Shown here: positions 7,359 to 16,103 of the stretch, one piece after another
Numbering within the stretch: the stretch's first letter is position 1
Layout: each line of letters opens with the position of its first letter
Assembly (NCBI GenBank): GCA_012800735.1
Contig: JAAZIU010000022.1
Location: 108,923-172,922 of the forward strand
Source: Clostridiales bacterium
Lineage (GTDB): Bacteria; Bacillota; Clostridia; Oscillospirales; CAG-272
Direction of reading: 5' to 3'
DNA length: 64,000 bases
The notes under the pieces: model-generated
The model's input: only the letters and a program-made list of their open reading frames with translations
Databases searched by the model: none
What the model was told of the DNA's origin: nothing
Program-made: the position numbers and the translations under genes

Positions 7359-8864
7359 TCAATTTGCATAGAATTCGTTTATCTTGTCGATCTGTTTCTG
7401 AATTTTGGAGGTGTTTTTCTCGATATAAGAGGTCAGGTCGATGTTGGTCGTCCGCTTCTGCCACATCTCCTCGTGCGCCATCTGGAAGCCGAAACCGGTA
7501 TAGAGATAGGCTGCGGAGAGGAGCCGGTTGCGGTAGATTATATCGAGCATCTCCGAGGAATCCTTGTCGTTCGCGTAGCGTATCTTTAAAGCGATATCCT
7601 TATAAGCGGGCTGAACGGTGCGGTAGCCTTCCGCCGACATCGCCTCAATCACAACGCCCAGCCGCTCAAGCGCCTCCGGGGAGTTGTCATATGCGGAGGT
7701 GAGCGGGATGCAGATCGGGTTGTCGACGCAGCCGGAGACATAGTCGCCCTGGATTTCGTCAAGCATCGGCATCGGAACGATTCCGTAAGGCACTTCTGTC
7801 TTCTGAGAAGCGAAGACGAGCCGGCCGACCGAGTTTAAAGCAAAGAGGGCGTTTCCGTTGGCGAACATGGTAAGCGAGGAATCCGGCTCGAAATATCCGG
7901 CGTGGTTTTTGTTGTAATAAACCCCTTGAGAGCCGCCGAAGAACCAGTCGCAGGATTTCTGAACGGCGTCATATAAGCGGTCGTCGATATTGATTACATA
8001 TTCGGCGCCGTCCTTTGAGTGGGTGAAGGTCTCGATATTGAAGCTTTCGAGGAAGCAGTAGCAGGAGCCGGTCAGCGCAAATCCGTAGCGGTCGTTTAAA
8101 GTCCGCTCGCTGTCGCCGTCAAGGTCTTCGTAAACGTCCTTTGTCATCGCGACGAGGTCGTCGAGGAACCACAGCCTCGCCCGGACCTTGTCGAAAGGCT
8201 TTTCGATGCCGAGGCTTTCCATTAATCCTAAATTCGCAAACAGCACGCGGGTGCTGTAAAGGCCGTAATAGGACATATCGTTTGCGATGAAATAGAGCTT
8301 GTTGTTCAGCGTCAGCGAGTCGGTCGTGTGATGCGGCCACCAGGGCTGCTCAAAGTCGATGAAAGGCAGGCTGTGAACGTTGAGGAAAATCCCCTGCAGC
8401 GCGGCCGTCGCGGAGGTGCAGTCGTGCATCGTGATGACGTCGGCGATATAGTCGCCGGCAAAAACCGAGCTTTTCACCGCCGTCGCGATGCCGTTCATGT
8501 TGTCGCCTTCGATTTTCGCCCAGTCGAGGGATATATTGAAGCGCTCGGAAACGGCGAGGTTGGCTTTGTATACGGCGTCGTTTACCGTCTCGCCGTTCAT
8601 CTCTTCGGCGTAGATATAGCGTATCCAGTCGGGGTCTTTCGTCGTCGCGCCGATTTTGAAATTGTAGCCGCCGAAATCCCGATCCGGCAGGTTGTCGGGG
8701 ACAAAGGTCTCCGCCGCCGTCGTTTCGGCGGTCTCCGCCGCGTTCATATCGGGAGCCGTTGTGTCGGCGGAAGGAGCGTCGCCCGAACTTCCGCAGGCAA
8801 AGAGAGACGCCGCGATAAATGCGGCAAGGAGCGCTGATGACAGTCTTATTAGCTTGTGTTTCAT
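7359..8864 (-). CDS. Extracellular solute-binding lipoprotein
   Basis: A 501-residue member of the ABC solute-binding protein superfamily. The lipoprotein signal ends with LFAC at Cys24, followed by a Thr/Ala/Glu-rich linker and LPDRDFGG at 59-66. An EF-hand-like Ca2+ loop DLDGDSERTLNDRYG lies about halfway, a feature shared by all four paralogues in the window. The middle contains the YYGLYSTRVLFANLGL and NALFALNSVGRLV segments typical of the sugar-binding cleft, and the C-terminus is helical. No permease genes adjoin it; the next gene on the strand is a GH43-like enzyme, suggesting an oligosaccharide ligand. A consensus promoter lies at 8912-8940. Confidence 0.87.
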   Translation of the reverse strand: MKHKLIRLSSALLAAFIAASLFACGSSGDAPSADTTAPDMNAAETAETTAAETFVPDNLPDRDFGGYNFKIGATTKDPDWIRYIYAEEMNGETVNDAVYKANLAVSERFNISLDWAKIEGDNMNGIATAVKSSVFAGDYIADVITMHDCTSATAALQGIFLNVHSLPFIDFEQPWWPHHTTDSLTLNNKLYFIANDMSYYGLYSTRVLFANLGLMESLGIEKPFDKVRARLWFLDDLVAMTKDVYEDLDGDSERTLNDRYGFALTGSCYCFLESFNIETFTHSKDGAEYVINIDDRLYDAVQKSCDWFFGGSQGVYYNKNHAGYFEPDSSLTMFANGNALFALNSVGRLVFASQKTEVPYGIVPMPMLDEIQGDYVSGCVDNPICIPLTSAYDNSPEALERLGVVIEAMSAEGYRTVQPAYKDIALKIRYANDKDSSEMLDIIYRNRLLSAAYLYTGFGFQMAHEEMWQKRTTNIDLTSYIEKNTSKIQKQIDKINEFYAN

Positions 8865-8911
8865 AACTTTTTACCTTTTTTAATGATTTATGTCAAAGAT
8901 TTACAAAAAAC

Positions 8912-8940
8912 ATTATACCTCACAAAAGCGCCTTTGTCAA
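8912..8940 (-). promoter_or_regulatory. Promoter of lipoprotein/GH43-like unit
   Basis: TTGACA (8935-8940), 17 bp, TATAAT (8912-8917) on the reverse strand, about 50 nt before the ATG at 8864. Confidence 0.87.
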
Positions 8941-9014
8941 TATATTCAACCGTAACCCCTGAATTAAAAAACAGCTTGTTTTTATGCAATATTATTAATA
9001 TCGGGTTCAACATT

Positions 9015-9048
9015 TTCCCGCCCGCTCGGTGTATAATATCGGCGGGAA
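9015..9048 (+). promoter_or_regulatory. -10 region flanked by an inverted repeat, upstream of GH29
   Basis: A -10 TATAAT (9032-9037) has no good -35 but is bracketed by a perfect 8-bp inverted repeat, TTCCCGCC (9015-9022) and GGCGGGAA (9041-9048). This arrangement fits a repressor or activator site at the fucosidase promoter. Confidence 0.5.
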
Positions 9049-9088
9049 GAGAAATAAACGGATGATGAATCGCGAAAGGAAAAATATA

Positions 9089-10366
9089 ATGTACCACACC
9101 GCAAAACCGACGGAAAAATTACTTGAGTGGCAGGATATGGAGCTGGGAGTGCTGATTCACTACCTCATCGACATCTACAAGCCCGACTGCCATCCGAAAC
9201 ACAGCGTAATCGCGGAGGAGATACCTCCGTCGTCGATAAATCCCTCCCGCCTCGACCCGGAACAGTGGGTTGTCTGTGCGAAGGAAGCCGGCGCGAAATA
9301 TGCGATTTTAGTCGCAAAGCACTGCACCGGATTTGCCCTCTGGCCTACGGCGGAGAATGAATTTTCCTGCAAATATATGCCCTGGAAGGACGGCAAGGGC
9401 GACGTCGTCGGCGAATTCATCGCCGCCTGCAAAAAACACGGCCTTGCCCCCGGGCTTTATTACAGCACCGGCTGCAACGGCTTTTACGGCATAAACGACG
9501 GAGAGCGGCAGGACTATAAAAGCGAAAAATATCAGGCGTATGTCGGCGTCGTCGAGCGGCAGCTCACCGAGCTGTGGTCAAATTACGGTGAGCTGTTTGA
9601 GATATGGTTCGACGGCGGCACGATTCCGGAGGAATTAGGCGGTCCCGCGATACCGGCGCTGCTCAAGAAATATCAGCCGCAGGCGGTCTGCTTTCAGGGG
9701 CCGGAGGAGTGGGAGAACAACACCCGCTGGGTCGGCAACGAAGACGGCGACGTCCCCTTCGACTGCTGGGCGGCGACGGGACCCGGCGGCAACAGCTTCG
9801 ACGGCACCGAAAAGAACGAAAAGACAGGCGTCGGCAACCCGAACGGCATCTTCTACCGTCCGGCGGAAACAGATATGCCGAACCGCAAAAACAGCGCTTT
9901 CGGCGGCGGCTGGGGCTGGCAGCCGGGGGAGGCGCATCTGGCGTTTACCCCCGAATACCTGCTTGACCGCTATATTAAATCGGTCGGCCGCAACACAAAC
10001 CTGCTGCTCGGCATGGCGATATCAAAAGAAGGCGATTTTGAAGACGAGGAGCAGTTCAGGGAGTTCGGCCGCCTGTTAAAACAGACTTTCGGAAAGCCGC
10101 TTTATCTCTGCGAAAATCCGGAGCTGCGGGACGGTAAAATCTACATTCCGGCAGTCGCCGGCGGGAAGTATCTGGTATTGCGCGAAGATATCCGCGAGGG
10201 ACAGCGGATTCGCGGTTACAGCCTTACGCAAGGCGATAAAACCGTCTTTTCGGCGAAAAGCCTCGGCAATAAGCGGATTATTCCGATTGACCGGGAGGGC
10301 GGGGCGACGCTTGCGATAACCGAAAGCGACGGCAGACCTGCGCTTCGGGAGATAGCGGTTTACTGA
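9089..10366 (+). CDS. Alpha-L-fucosidase, GH29 family
   Basis: A 425-residue protein with the GH29 (beta/alpha)8 barrel. ELGVLIHYLID is the family opening, AKYAILVAKHCTGFALWPT the conserved KHHDGF-like strand (here KHCTGF), and LFEIWFDGG carries the catalytic Asp at about residue 175. The C-terminal ~90 residues look like a small beta domain. There is no signal peptide, so it would act on imported fucosylated oligosaccharides. ATG 9089 follows GAAAGGA; upstream in-frame ATGs near 9029-9074 lie at or before the likely transcript start. The divergent neighbour is a solute-binding lipoprotein. The KHHDGF deviation means activity should not be assumed. Confidence 0.85.
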   Translation: MYHTAKPTEKLLEWQDMELGVLIHYLIDIYKPDCHPKHSVIAEEIPPSSINPSRLDPEQWVVCAKEAGAKYAILVAKHCTGFALWPTAENEFSCKYMPWKDGKGDVVGEFIAACKKHGLAPGLYYSTGCNGFYGINDGERQDYKSEKYQAYVGVVERQLTELWSNYGELFEIWFDGGTIPEELGGPAIPALLKKYQPQAVCFQGPEEWENNTRWVGNEDGDVPFDCWAATGPGGNSFDGTEKNEKTGVGNPNGIFYRPAETDMPNRKNSAFGGGWGWQPGEAHLAFTPEYLLDRYIKSVGRNTNLLLGMAISKEGDFEDEEQFREFGRLLKQTFGKPLYLCENPELRDGKIYIPAVAGGKYLVLREDIREGQRIRGYSLTQGDKTVFSAKSLGNKRIIPIDREGGATLAITESDGRPALREIAVY

Positions 10367-10439
10367 TTAGTTATACCATGCCTTGAAAAAGACGCCCGAT
10401 GTGTTTTATTTCGGCTAATCTGCATAAATATACAATAAC

Positions 10440-10916
10440 ATGGATGTTTCTTACATAATCGGCAATCAGAAATTCAATTACCGTGTCTGCGCGATAATGA
10501 TTGACAACGGCAGGGTTCTTGCAATGCGCGACGAGCGCTCGCCTTATTATTATCTTCCCGGCGGGCGGGTGATGATGGGGGAAACCGCCGAACGCGCGGT
10601 CATTCGGGAAGTCAGGGAAGAACTCGGCGCAGCTCCCGAAATCGTCCGTCCGCTCTGGCTGAATCAGGCGTTTTTCAGCGAAGACGTCGATAAGCTCAGC
10701 TACCACGAATTGTGCGTATATTTTCTTATCGACATATCGCACACCGGCATTATCGAAAAAGGCGGCAGTTTTTCCCTTTCCGAGGGCGGGCGAACCAACC
10801 GCTTTGAATGGCTGCCGTTCGAGCGGCTGGAAGACGAATATTTCTACCCGATATTCCTAAAAAAAGCGATTTTCGACCTGCCGGAGGAGTTTACGCTTAT
10901 AACCGAATACGAATAA
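10440..10916 (+). CDS. Nudix hydrolase
   Basis: A 158-residue Nudix-fold protein. The Nudix box spans residues 41-64 in the form G-x5-E-x7-REVREELGA, giving the metal-binding Glu residues. The N-terminal strand reads YRVCAIMIDNGRVLAMR and the C-terminus has FEWLPFERL, typical of small NUDIX hydrolases acting on nucleoside diphosphate-linked compounds. The substrate cannot be told. No Shine-Dalgarno is evident before ATG 10440 and a TACAAT lies only 3 nt upstream, so translation may be leaderless or start differently. It lies between two glycosidase genes. Confidence 0.85.
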   Translation: MDVSYIIGNQKFNYRVCAIMIDNGRVLAMRDERSPYYYLPGGRVMMGETAERAVIREVREELGAAPEIVRPLWLNQAFFSEDVDKLSYHELCVYFLIDISHTGIIEKGGSFSLSEGGRTNRFEWLPFERLEDEYFYPIFLKKAIFDLPEEFTLITEYE

Positions 10917-11001
10917 GCCGTTTCCGCTTATCCGGCGAAGAATCGAGGCGCTTTGCGGCACAAGAGCTTTAAAAAAAATATATAAAACGAAAGGATATGA
11001 C

Positions 11002-12966
11002 ATGAATTTCAGACAGGTTCATCTCGATTTCCACACGAGCGAAAAAATTCCCGGCATCGGCTCCGAGTTTTCAAAGGAGCAGTTTCAGAAGGCTTTGAAG
11101 CTGGGCCATGTGAACTCAATCACCGTATTCGCAAAATGCCATCACGGCTGGGCTTATCATCCGTCGGAGGCGAATGAGCGCCACCCGAACTTAGATTTCG
11201 ACCTTCTGGGCGCGCAGATTGAAGCGGCGCACGAGATAGGCGTAAAGACGCCGGTATACATCTCCGCCGGACTTGACGAGAAGCTGACCCGCCGCCATCC
11301 GGAATGGCTCCGCCGCGGCCGCGACGACCGCATCAGCTGGGAATCCGCCTGCTACCACGAATTCTGCATGAACACCCCCTATCTCGATTATCTGATAAAA
11401 CAGGTCGAAGAAGTCGTCGCAAACTACGACTGCGACGGAATTTTCCTCGACATCGTCGGCGTCCGCGTCTGCTTCTGCCAGCACTGCGTAAAGACGCTGC
11501 TCGACGAAGGCAAGGACCCGTATGACGAGGCAAATGCCGCCGAACTCGGCGAGAGAGTCTACGCCGAATACTGCCGCCGGGTACGCGCCGCCGTCGACGT
11601 AATTAAGCCGGGACTTCCGGTATTCCAGAACTCCGGGCATATCCGCCGCGGCCGCCGCGATTTAGCCGACGTCGACACCCATCTTGAGCTTGAATCGCTG
11701 CCTACCGGCGGCTGGGGATACGACCACTTCCCGCTTTCCGCCGCGTACAGCCGGACGCTGGGCAAACAGTTCCTCGGCATGACCGGCAAATTCCACACCA
11801 CCTGGGGTGAATTCGGCGGATTCAAGCACCCCAACGCCCTGCGCTATGAAGAGGCGCTATGCACCGCCTTCGGCGCGAAATGCTCCATCGGCGACCAGCT
11901 CCACCCGAACGGCCGCTTCGACGAAGCGACATACGCGCTTATCGGCGCCGCTTACAGCGAAATCGAGGAGCGGGAGCCGTGGCTCGACAATGTCGAATCG
12001 GTAGCGGAAATCGCCGTGCTTTCCGAAGAAGCCGTTTATAACTACTACGGCTCGTCGAAGGTGCTTCACTCGAGCGGAGCCGACGGCGACACCGGAGCGG
12101 TACGCGCGCTGCTTGAAGGCAAATACCTCTTTGACGTCATCGACGCCGAAGAACCGCTCGATAAATACAAGCTGCTGCTGCTCCCCGACCATATCCGGCT
12201 CGACGAAAAGCTGACAAAGAAGATTAAGGCGTTCTCCGCCGCCGGCGGCAAGGTGCTGGCGACCGGCGAGAGCGGACTTGATTTCGATGACAATTTCGTC
12301 CTTGATTTAGGCTGCGAGATGAAGGGCAAATCCGAATTCCGCCCCGTCTATTTCCGCCCGAAATTTGAGCTCGGCGCGCTGCCGGGTTCCGCTTTCGTAA
12401 TCTATGAGCAGGCTTACGACATCGAAGCGAAGCCCGGAGCGGAAGTAACAATCGAGCGGGAAAATCCCTATTTCAACCGCACGACATTCGCATTCTCATC
12501 TCATCAGCACACGCCGAACGACCCGTCCGCCCGCTTCCCCGCCGCAACGACAGGCGCCGACGGCGGATATATCTCCTCCGAGCTTTTCTCCGAATACGCC
12601 CGCAAAGGCAGCCTTATCGCAAAGCTGCTGCTGCACGGCATGATCGACCGGCTGCTCGGCGAAAAGACGATAATCTCCAACCTTCCGGCGCAGTCGGTGG
12701 CGACGCTGATGGATCAGCCCGCCGAGAGCCGCCTTGTCTGCCACCTGCTGTACGCCTCCCCGGTTCGCCGCGGCAGCGGGATTGAAGTTATCGAAGACAT
12801 CGTCCCGCTTTACGGCGTCTGCGTTTCGGTGAAGACCGACAGGACGCCGAAGAAAGTCTATCTCGCCCCCGAGATGACGGACTTGCCGTTTGAATACAGG
12901 GACGGCCGGGTCAGCTTCGGGATAGAAAAGCTGAGTATGCGGCAGATAGTCGTGATTGATTACTGA
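11002..12966 (+). CDS. Large glycoside hydrolase-like protein with beta-galactosidase-trimerisation-type domain
   Basis: A 654-residue cytoplasmic protein. Residues 1-330 resemble a TIM-barrel glycosidase: VNSITVFAKCHHGWAYHPS, then YDCDGIFLDIVGV, whose Asp is a plausible catalytic residue, and a following CFCQHC. Residues ~335-450 resemble the GATase-like beta-galactosidase trimerisation domain (EPLDKYKLLLLPD, GGKVLATGESGLD). The last ~200 residues are beta-rich. Proteins of this type accompany GH29 and related enzymes in gut Clostridia, but I do not assign a CAZy family or substrate. AAAGGA precedes the ATG by about 8 nt and a strong terminator follows. Confidence 0.65.
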   Translation: MNFRQVHLDFHTSEKIPGIGSEFSKEQFQKALKLGHVNSITVFAKCHHGWAYHPSEANERHPNLDFDLLGAQIEAAHEIGVKTPVYISAGLDEKLTRRHPEWLRRGRDDRISWESACYHEFCMNTPYLDYLIKQVEEVVANYDCDGIFLDIVGVRVCFCQHCVKTLLDEGKDPYDEANAAELGERVYAEYCRRVRAAVDVIKPGLPVFQNSGHIRRGRRDLADVDTHLELESLPTGGWGYDHFPLSAAYSRTLGKQFLGMTGKFHTTWGEFGGFKHPNALRYEEALCTAFGAKCSIGDQLHPNGRFDEATYALIGAAYSEIEEREPWLDNVESVAEIAVLSEEAVYNYYGSSKVLHSSGADGDTGAVRALLEGKYLFDVIDAEEPLDKYKLLLLPDHIRLDEKLTKKIKAFSAAGGKVLATGESGLDFDDNFVLDLGCEMKGKSEFRPVYFRPKFELGALPGSAFVIYEQAYDIEAKPGAEVTIERENPYFNRTTFAFSSHQHTPNDPSARFPAATTGADGGYISSELFSEYARKGSLIAKLLLHGMIDRLLGEKTIISNLPAQSVATLMDQPAESRLVCHLLYASPVRRGSGIEVIEDIVPLYGVCVSVKTDRTPKKVYLAPEMTDLPFEYRDGRVSFGIEKLSMRQIVVIDY

Positions 12967-12989
12967 TAAATTTCCGCAGGACAGAGACG

Positions 12990-13026
12990 CCCTCCGGACG
13001 CGCAATGCGTCCGGAGGGTTTTTTGA
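12990..13026 (+). terminator. Rho-independent terminator
   Basis: A perfect 12-bp stem CCCTCCGGACGC / GCGTCCGGAGGG, 5-nt loop, then eight T residues. It closes the glycosidase gene. Confidence 0.93.
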
Positions 13027-13078
13027 TGAAAATATTGCAAAATCAGACGAAAACATTACATTTTGTTACGCAAAACTA

Positions 13079-13107
13079 TTGCAAAGCGTTAATTATTATG
13101 GTATAAT
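13079..13107 (+). promoter_or_regulatory. Promoter of first SLH surface protein gene
   Basis: TTGCAA (13079-13084), 17 bp, TATAAT (13102-13107). The -35 is preceded by CGCAAAACTATTG, also present at the yjbQ promoter. Confidence 0.75.
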
Positions 13108-13202
13108 AAGACTAACTTTCAACCGGATGTTTTATCTTATTTTAGAAAACTAATCGGAATTTTATAAAATCACGGCATTAAACCGGTCAGGAGGAACCGA
13201 AA

Positions 13203-15869
13203 ATGAAAAGAAAATTAATATCGGCGCTGCTGGCGCTTGCAATCTGCCTTACGCTGATGCCGGCGGCTGTGTTTGCAGCGGATCCCGAATTCTACCCCGG
13301 CGACATTAAGATAATAAACGACATAATCGAAAACAACGGACTTGTTTTGCCAAAGGCGCCGGAAAACGGCTCTAGCATTCCCGATAGTTGGAATGTTAGA
13401 ATCCGATGGACCGACGGCGTTGACAACAAGAACAAGCGGGTATTAAGGCTTTTCCTGAACTCCGCGTCTCTTGAAGGCTCGCTTGACGTCACCGGTCTTG
13501 ACGCCATGATACGGTTAGATTGCCATAAAAACAAACTTACCTCCGTCAATGTAAGCACTCTTACGAAATTGGATGCCTTTAGATGCAACGACAACAACCT
13601 TGAATCGCTTCAGCTCAACAGCGAAGCAAACTATGGGCTTGTAGATGTCAGCAGGAACTATTTTTTGGACACGAGCAAGATAACCGACAAACCGGGGCAT
13701 TTCGAGTGGGGAGAAGAATTTTATACTTTCTCCCCGCAGAAAGTGTGCAAAATCATTTTCGACAAGAACGGCGGCGAGGGAACGATGGAGGACGAATTTG
13801 CATTTTGGGGCATACCGTATGAATTCCCCGCAAACAATTTTACCCCTCCGGCGGCGGACAAGCAGTTCGACTGCTGGGCGATAGGCAGCACAGCGGGTAC
13901 GCGGAGAGCCCCCGGCGGTACATATACCTTTGGTGAAGGAAATGAAGAGGTCACCGTTTACGCGCTTTGGAAACCCGCAGCGGCGGAGGGCAATTATAAT
14001 GAAGGCGACATTGCGGTAATCAACGGCATTATCGCTGACAACGGACTTGCTTTGACGCCGGCGCCGGACGACGGCTCAGATGTGCCGCAGGATTGGGCAG
14101 GCAAAGTCTTTTGGAGCGGCGCCGAGACCGATAAGCGGATAATTGAGCTTAATCTCCGGGACTGTGAGCTGACCGGAGAGCTTGACTTAAACGCCCTTGA
14201 AAAGTTGGAAAAGCTGAATTGCGGAACCAATAATCTGACCTCCCTCGATATAAGCGGACTTACGCATTTGAAAATTCTCAATTGCTACCACAACCGGCTG
14301 ACCGGACTTGCACTCAACGCCGAAGCGCCGTATGACATAATCAATGTCCTATTCAACATTATGGCAGACGAAAGCGCAATAACCGGCCGGGACTTCACCT
14401 GGGGCACCGATGGCAAAGCTTTCTCCCCTCAGCGCTCTCTCGTCACTTTTGACAACAACGGCGGAACCGGAGAGATGGACGACGAACTTGTTTTGCAGGA
14501 TTCGCCGTTTGAGCTCCCGGAATGCGCTTTCGCCCCTCCGCAGGATATGCGGTTCAAAGCCTGGGCGATAGGCGATACTGACGGCGAGCGGAAAGACCCC
14601 GGCGATGAATATACTTTCACGGAAAGCGCCGCGGTTTACGCTATATGGAAGGATGCCCGAAATTACGCAATTACCGTACTCCACGGCTCGGCAAATCCCG
14701 CCTCGGCCGAATCGGAAGCTATAATCACAATTAAGGCAAATCCCGCGCCGTCCGGATATCGTTTCAAATCATGGACGGTGAACAGCGGAGGCGCTGTCCT
14801 GACAAATCCGCTTGCCGCAGCGACGACTTTTGAAATGCCGGCAAATCCGGTGAGAATAACGGCAAATTACGAGCGGATTCTCCCGCCAGACACCTATTTT
14901 GTCACCGTGATAAACGGCTCGGCAAATGCGGCGACCGCCAAAACCGGCGTCGTTGTCACAATCACCGCCGACCCGGCTCCGGAAGGATACAAGTTTAAAG
15001 GCTGGAGCGTTTATCCGGCTACGGTATTCGTTTACGGCACCAACCCGGAAAGCCCGACGGCGCGTTTCATCATGCCGGCAGGCGACGTTATCGCCGAAGC
15101 AAAATATGAAATCTACGACAATTACGCGGAAAACTATTCCGGCGGCGGAATCGGCGGAGGTAAAATCGGCGGCAGCGGCGGCACAGGACCCGTCATAACA
15201 CCGATACCCGACCCCGAACCCGAACCGGAACCGGTAGTTGACCCGACAGAACCTATAATTGACCCGATAATTCCGACAGAACCCGAACCGGATATACCGG
15301 CAGAACCGGAAACCGCTCCGACATTCTCCGATGTAAGCGAAACCGACTGGTTCGCCGGCGCGGTCGCGTATGTGGCGGAAAGAGGGATAATGCAGGGCAC
15401 CGGAGACGGGCTGTTCTCCCCGAACCTCCCCGTTACCCGCGGAATGTTGATTACCATGCTTTATCGCCTCGACGGCTCGCCGGAAGTTTCGGCCGATCTG
15501 ACCTTCGCCGATGTCGACCCCGATTCATGGTACTATGCGGCGATACGCTGGGCTTATGAAAACGGTATAATCCTCGGCATCTCCGACACCGAATTCGGCG
15601 CCGGCCTCGATATCACGAGAGAACAGCTGGTAACGATACTCTACAGATACGCTCTTAAGAGAGGACTTGTCGGCGAATACGACGTAACCCTCGACGACTT
15701 TGCCGACAAAGACCAAATCTCCCCCTGGGCGGCCGAAGCGATGCTCTGGGCGAAAGCCGAAGGGATCATAAGCGGCGTAACCGCCGACACCCTCGACCCG
15801 CAGGGAGCTGCGACAAGAGCGCAGATCGCGGCGATATTCGAGAGGTTTATGGAGAATATAACCGGATAA
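13203..15869 (+). CDS. Secreted LRR / InlB-repeat / SLH-domain surface protein
   Basis: An 888-residue cell-surface protein. Residues 1-25 are a signal peptide cut after AVFA. Two modules follow, each made of a short cysteine-containing leucine-rich repeat stretch (LTSLDISGLTHLKILNC-type) and a Listeria-Bacteroides/InlB B-like repeat (FDNNGGTGEMDDEL, FKAWAIGD). Next are two divergent InlB-type repeats ending at about 640, a Gly-rich patch, and a Pro/Glu-rich linker (PDPEPEPEP). Three SLH domains (about 708-750, 768-812, 833-878) close the protein and would anchor it to secondary cell-wall polysaccharide. LRR-InlB proteins usually mediate adhesion. The ATG follows GGAGG. The 3' part is nearly identical to that of the next gene, so the two are a tandem duplication. 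Confidence 0.9.
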   Translation: MKRKLISALLALAICLTLMPAAVFAADPEFYPGDIKIINDIIENNGLVLPKAPENGSSIPDSWNVRIRWTDGVDNKNKRVLRLFLNSASLEGSLDVTGLDAMIRLDCHKNKLTSVNVSTLTKLDAFRCNDNNLESLQLNSEANYGLVDVSRNYFLDTSKITDKPGHFEWGEEFYTFSPQKVCKIIFDKNGGEGTMEDEFAFWGIPYEFPANNFTPPAADKQFDCWAIGSTAGTRRAPGGTYTFGEGNEEVTVYALWKPAAAEGNYNEGDIAVINGIIADNGLALTPAPDDGSDVPQDWAGKVFWSGAETDKRIIELNLRDCELTGELDLNALEKLEKLNCGTNNLTSLDISGLTHLKILNCYHNRLTGLALNAEAPYDIINVLFNIMADESAITGRDFTWGTDGKAFSPQRSLVTFDNNGGTGEMDDELVLQDSPFELPECAFAPPQDMRFKAWAIGDTDGERKDPGDEYTFTESAAVYAIWKDARNYAITVLHGSANPASAESEAIITIKANPAPSGYRFKSWTVNSGGAVLTNPLAAATTFEMPANPVRITANYERILPPDTYFVTVINGSANAATAKTGVVVTITADPAPEGYKFKGWSVYPATVFVYGTNPESPTARFIMPAGDVIAEAKYEIYDNYAENYSGGGIGGGKIGGSGGTGPVITPIPDPEPEPEPVVDPTEPIIDPIIPTEPEPDIPAEPETAPTFSDVSETDWFAGAVAYVAERGIMQGTGDGLFSPNLPVTRGMLITMLYRLDGSPEVSADLTFADVDPDSWYYAAIRWAYENGIILGISDTEFGAGLDITREQLVTILYRYALKRGLVGEYDVTLDDFADKDQISPWAAEAMLWAKAEGIISGVTADTLDPQGAATRAQIAAIFERFMENITG

Positions 15870-15894
15870 AACACAGTGCTTTCAAGCTTTCCCC

Positions 15895-15928
15895 GACCGC
15901 GGCAATTAATTTTGCCGCGGTTCTTTTC
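15895..15928 (+). terminator. Rho-independent terminator
   Basis: Stem ACCGCGGCAA / TTGCCGCGGT with a 6-nt loop and a T-rich tail, between the two SLH protein genes. Confidence 0.85.
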
Positions 15929-15980
15929 GGTTTTTTAACGGGGATTTAACCGGAACGTCGAAATGTTTCAAGAAAAAACC

Positions 15981-16009
15981 TTGAAAAAAGGCGGGTTTTT
16001 TGGTATAAT
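15981..16009 (+). promoter_or_regulatory. Promoter of second SLH surface protein gene
   Basis: TTGAAA (15981-15986), 17 bp, TATAAT (16004-16009), about 90 nt before the GTG start. Confidence 0.8.
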
Positions 16010-16103
16010 ATAATGTGATGCCGTAATTGTGATTAACAGTCAACGGCACGGAGTAATATCTAAAAATGCGTTCTTTTCTTTTTTTGCGGCTCGGAGGTTA
16101 CAA

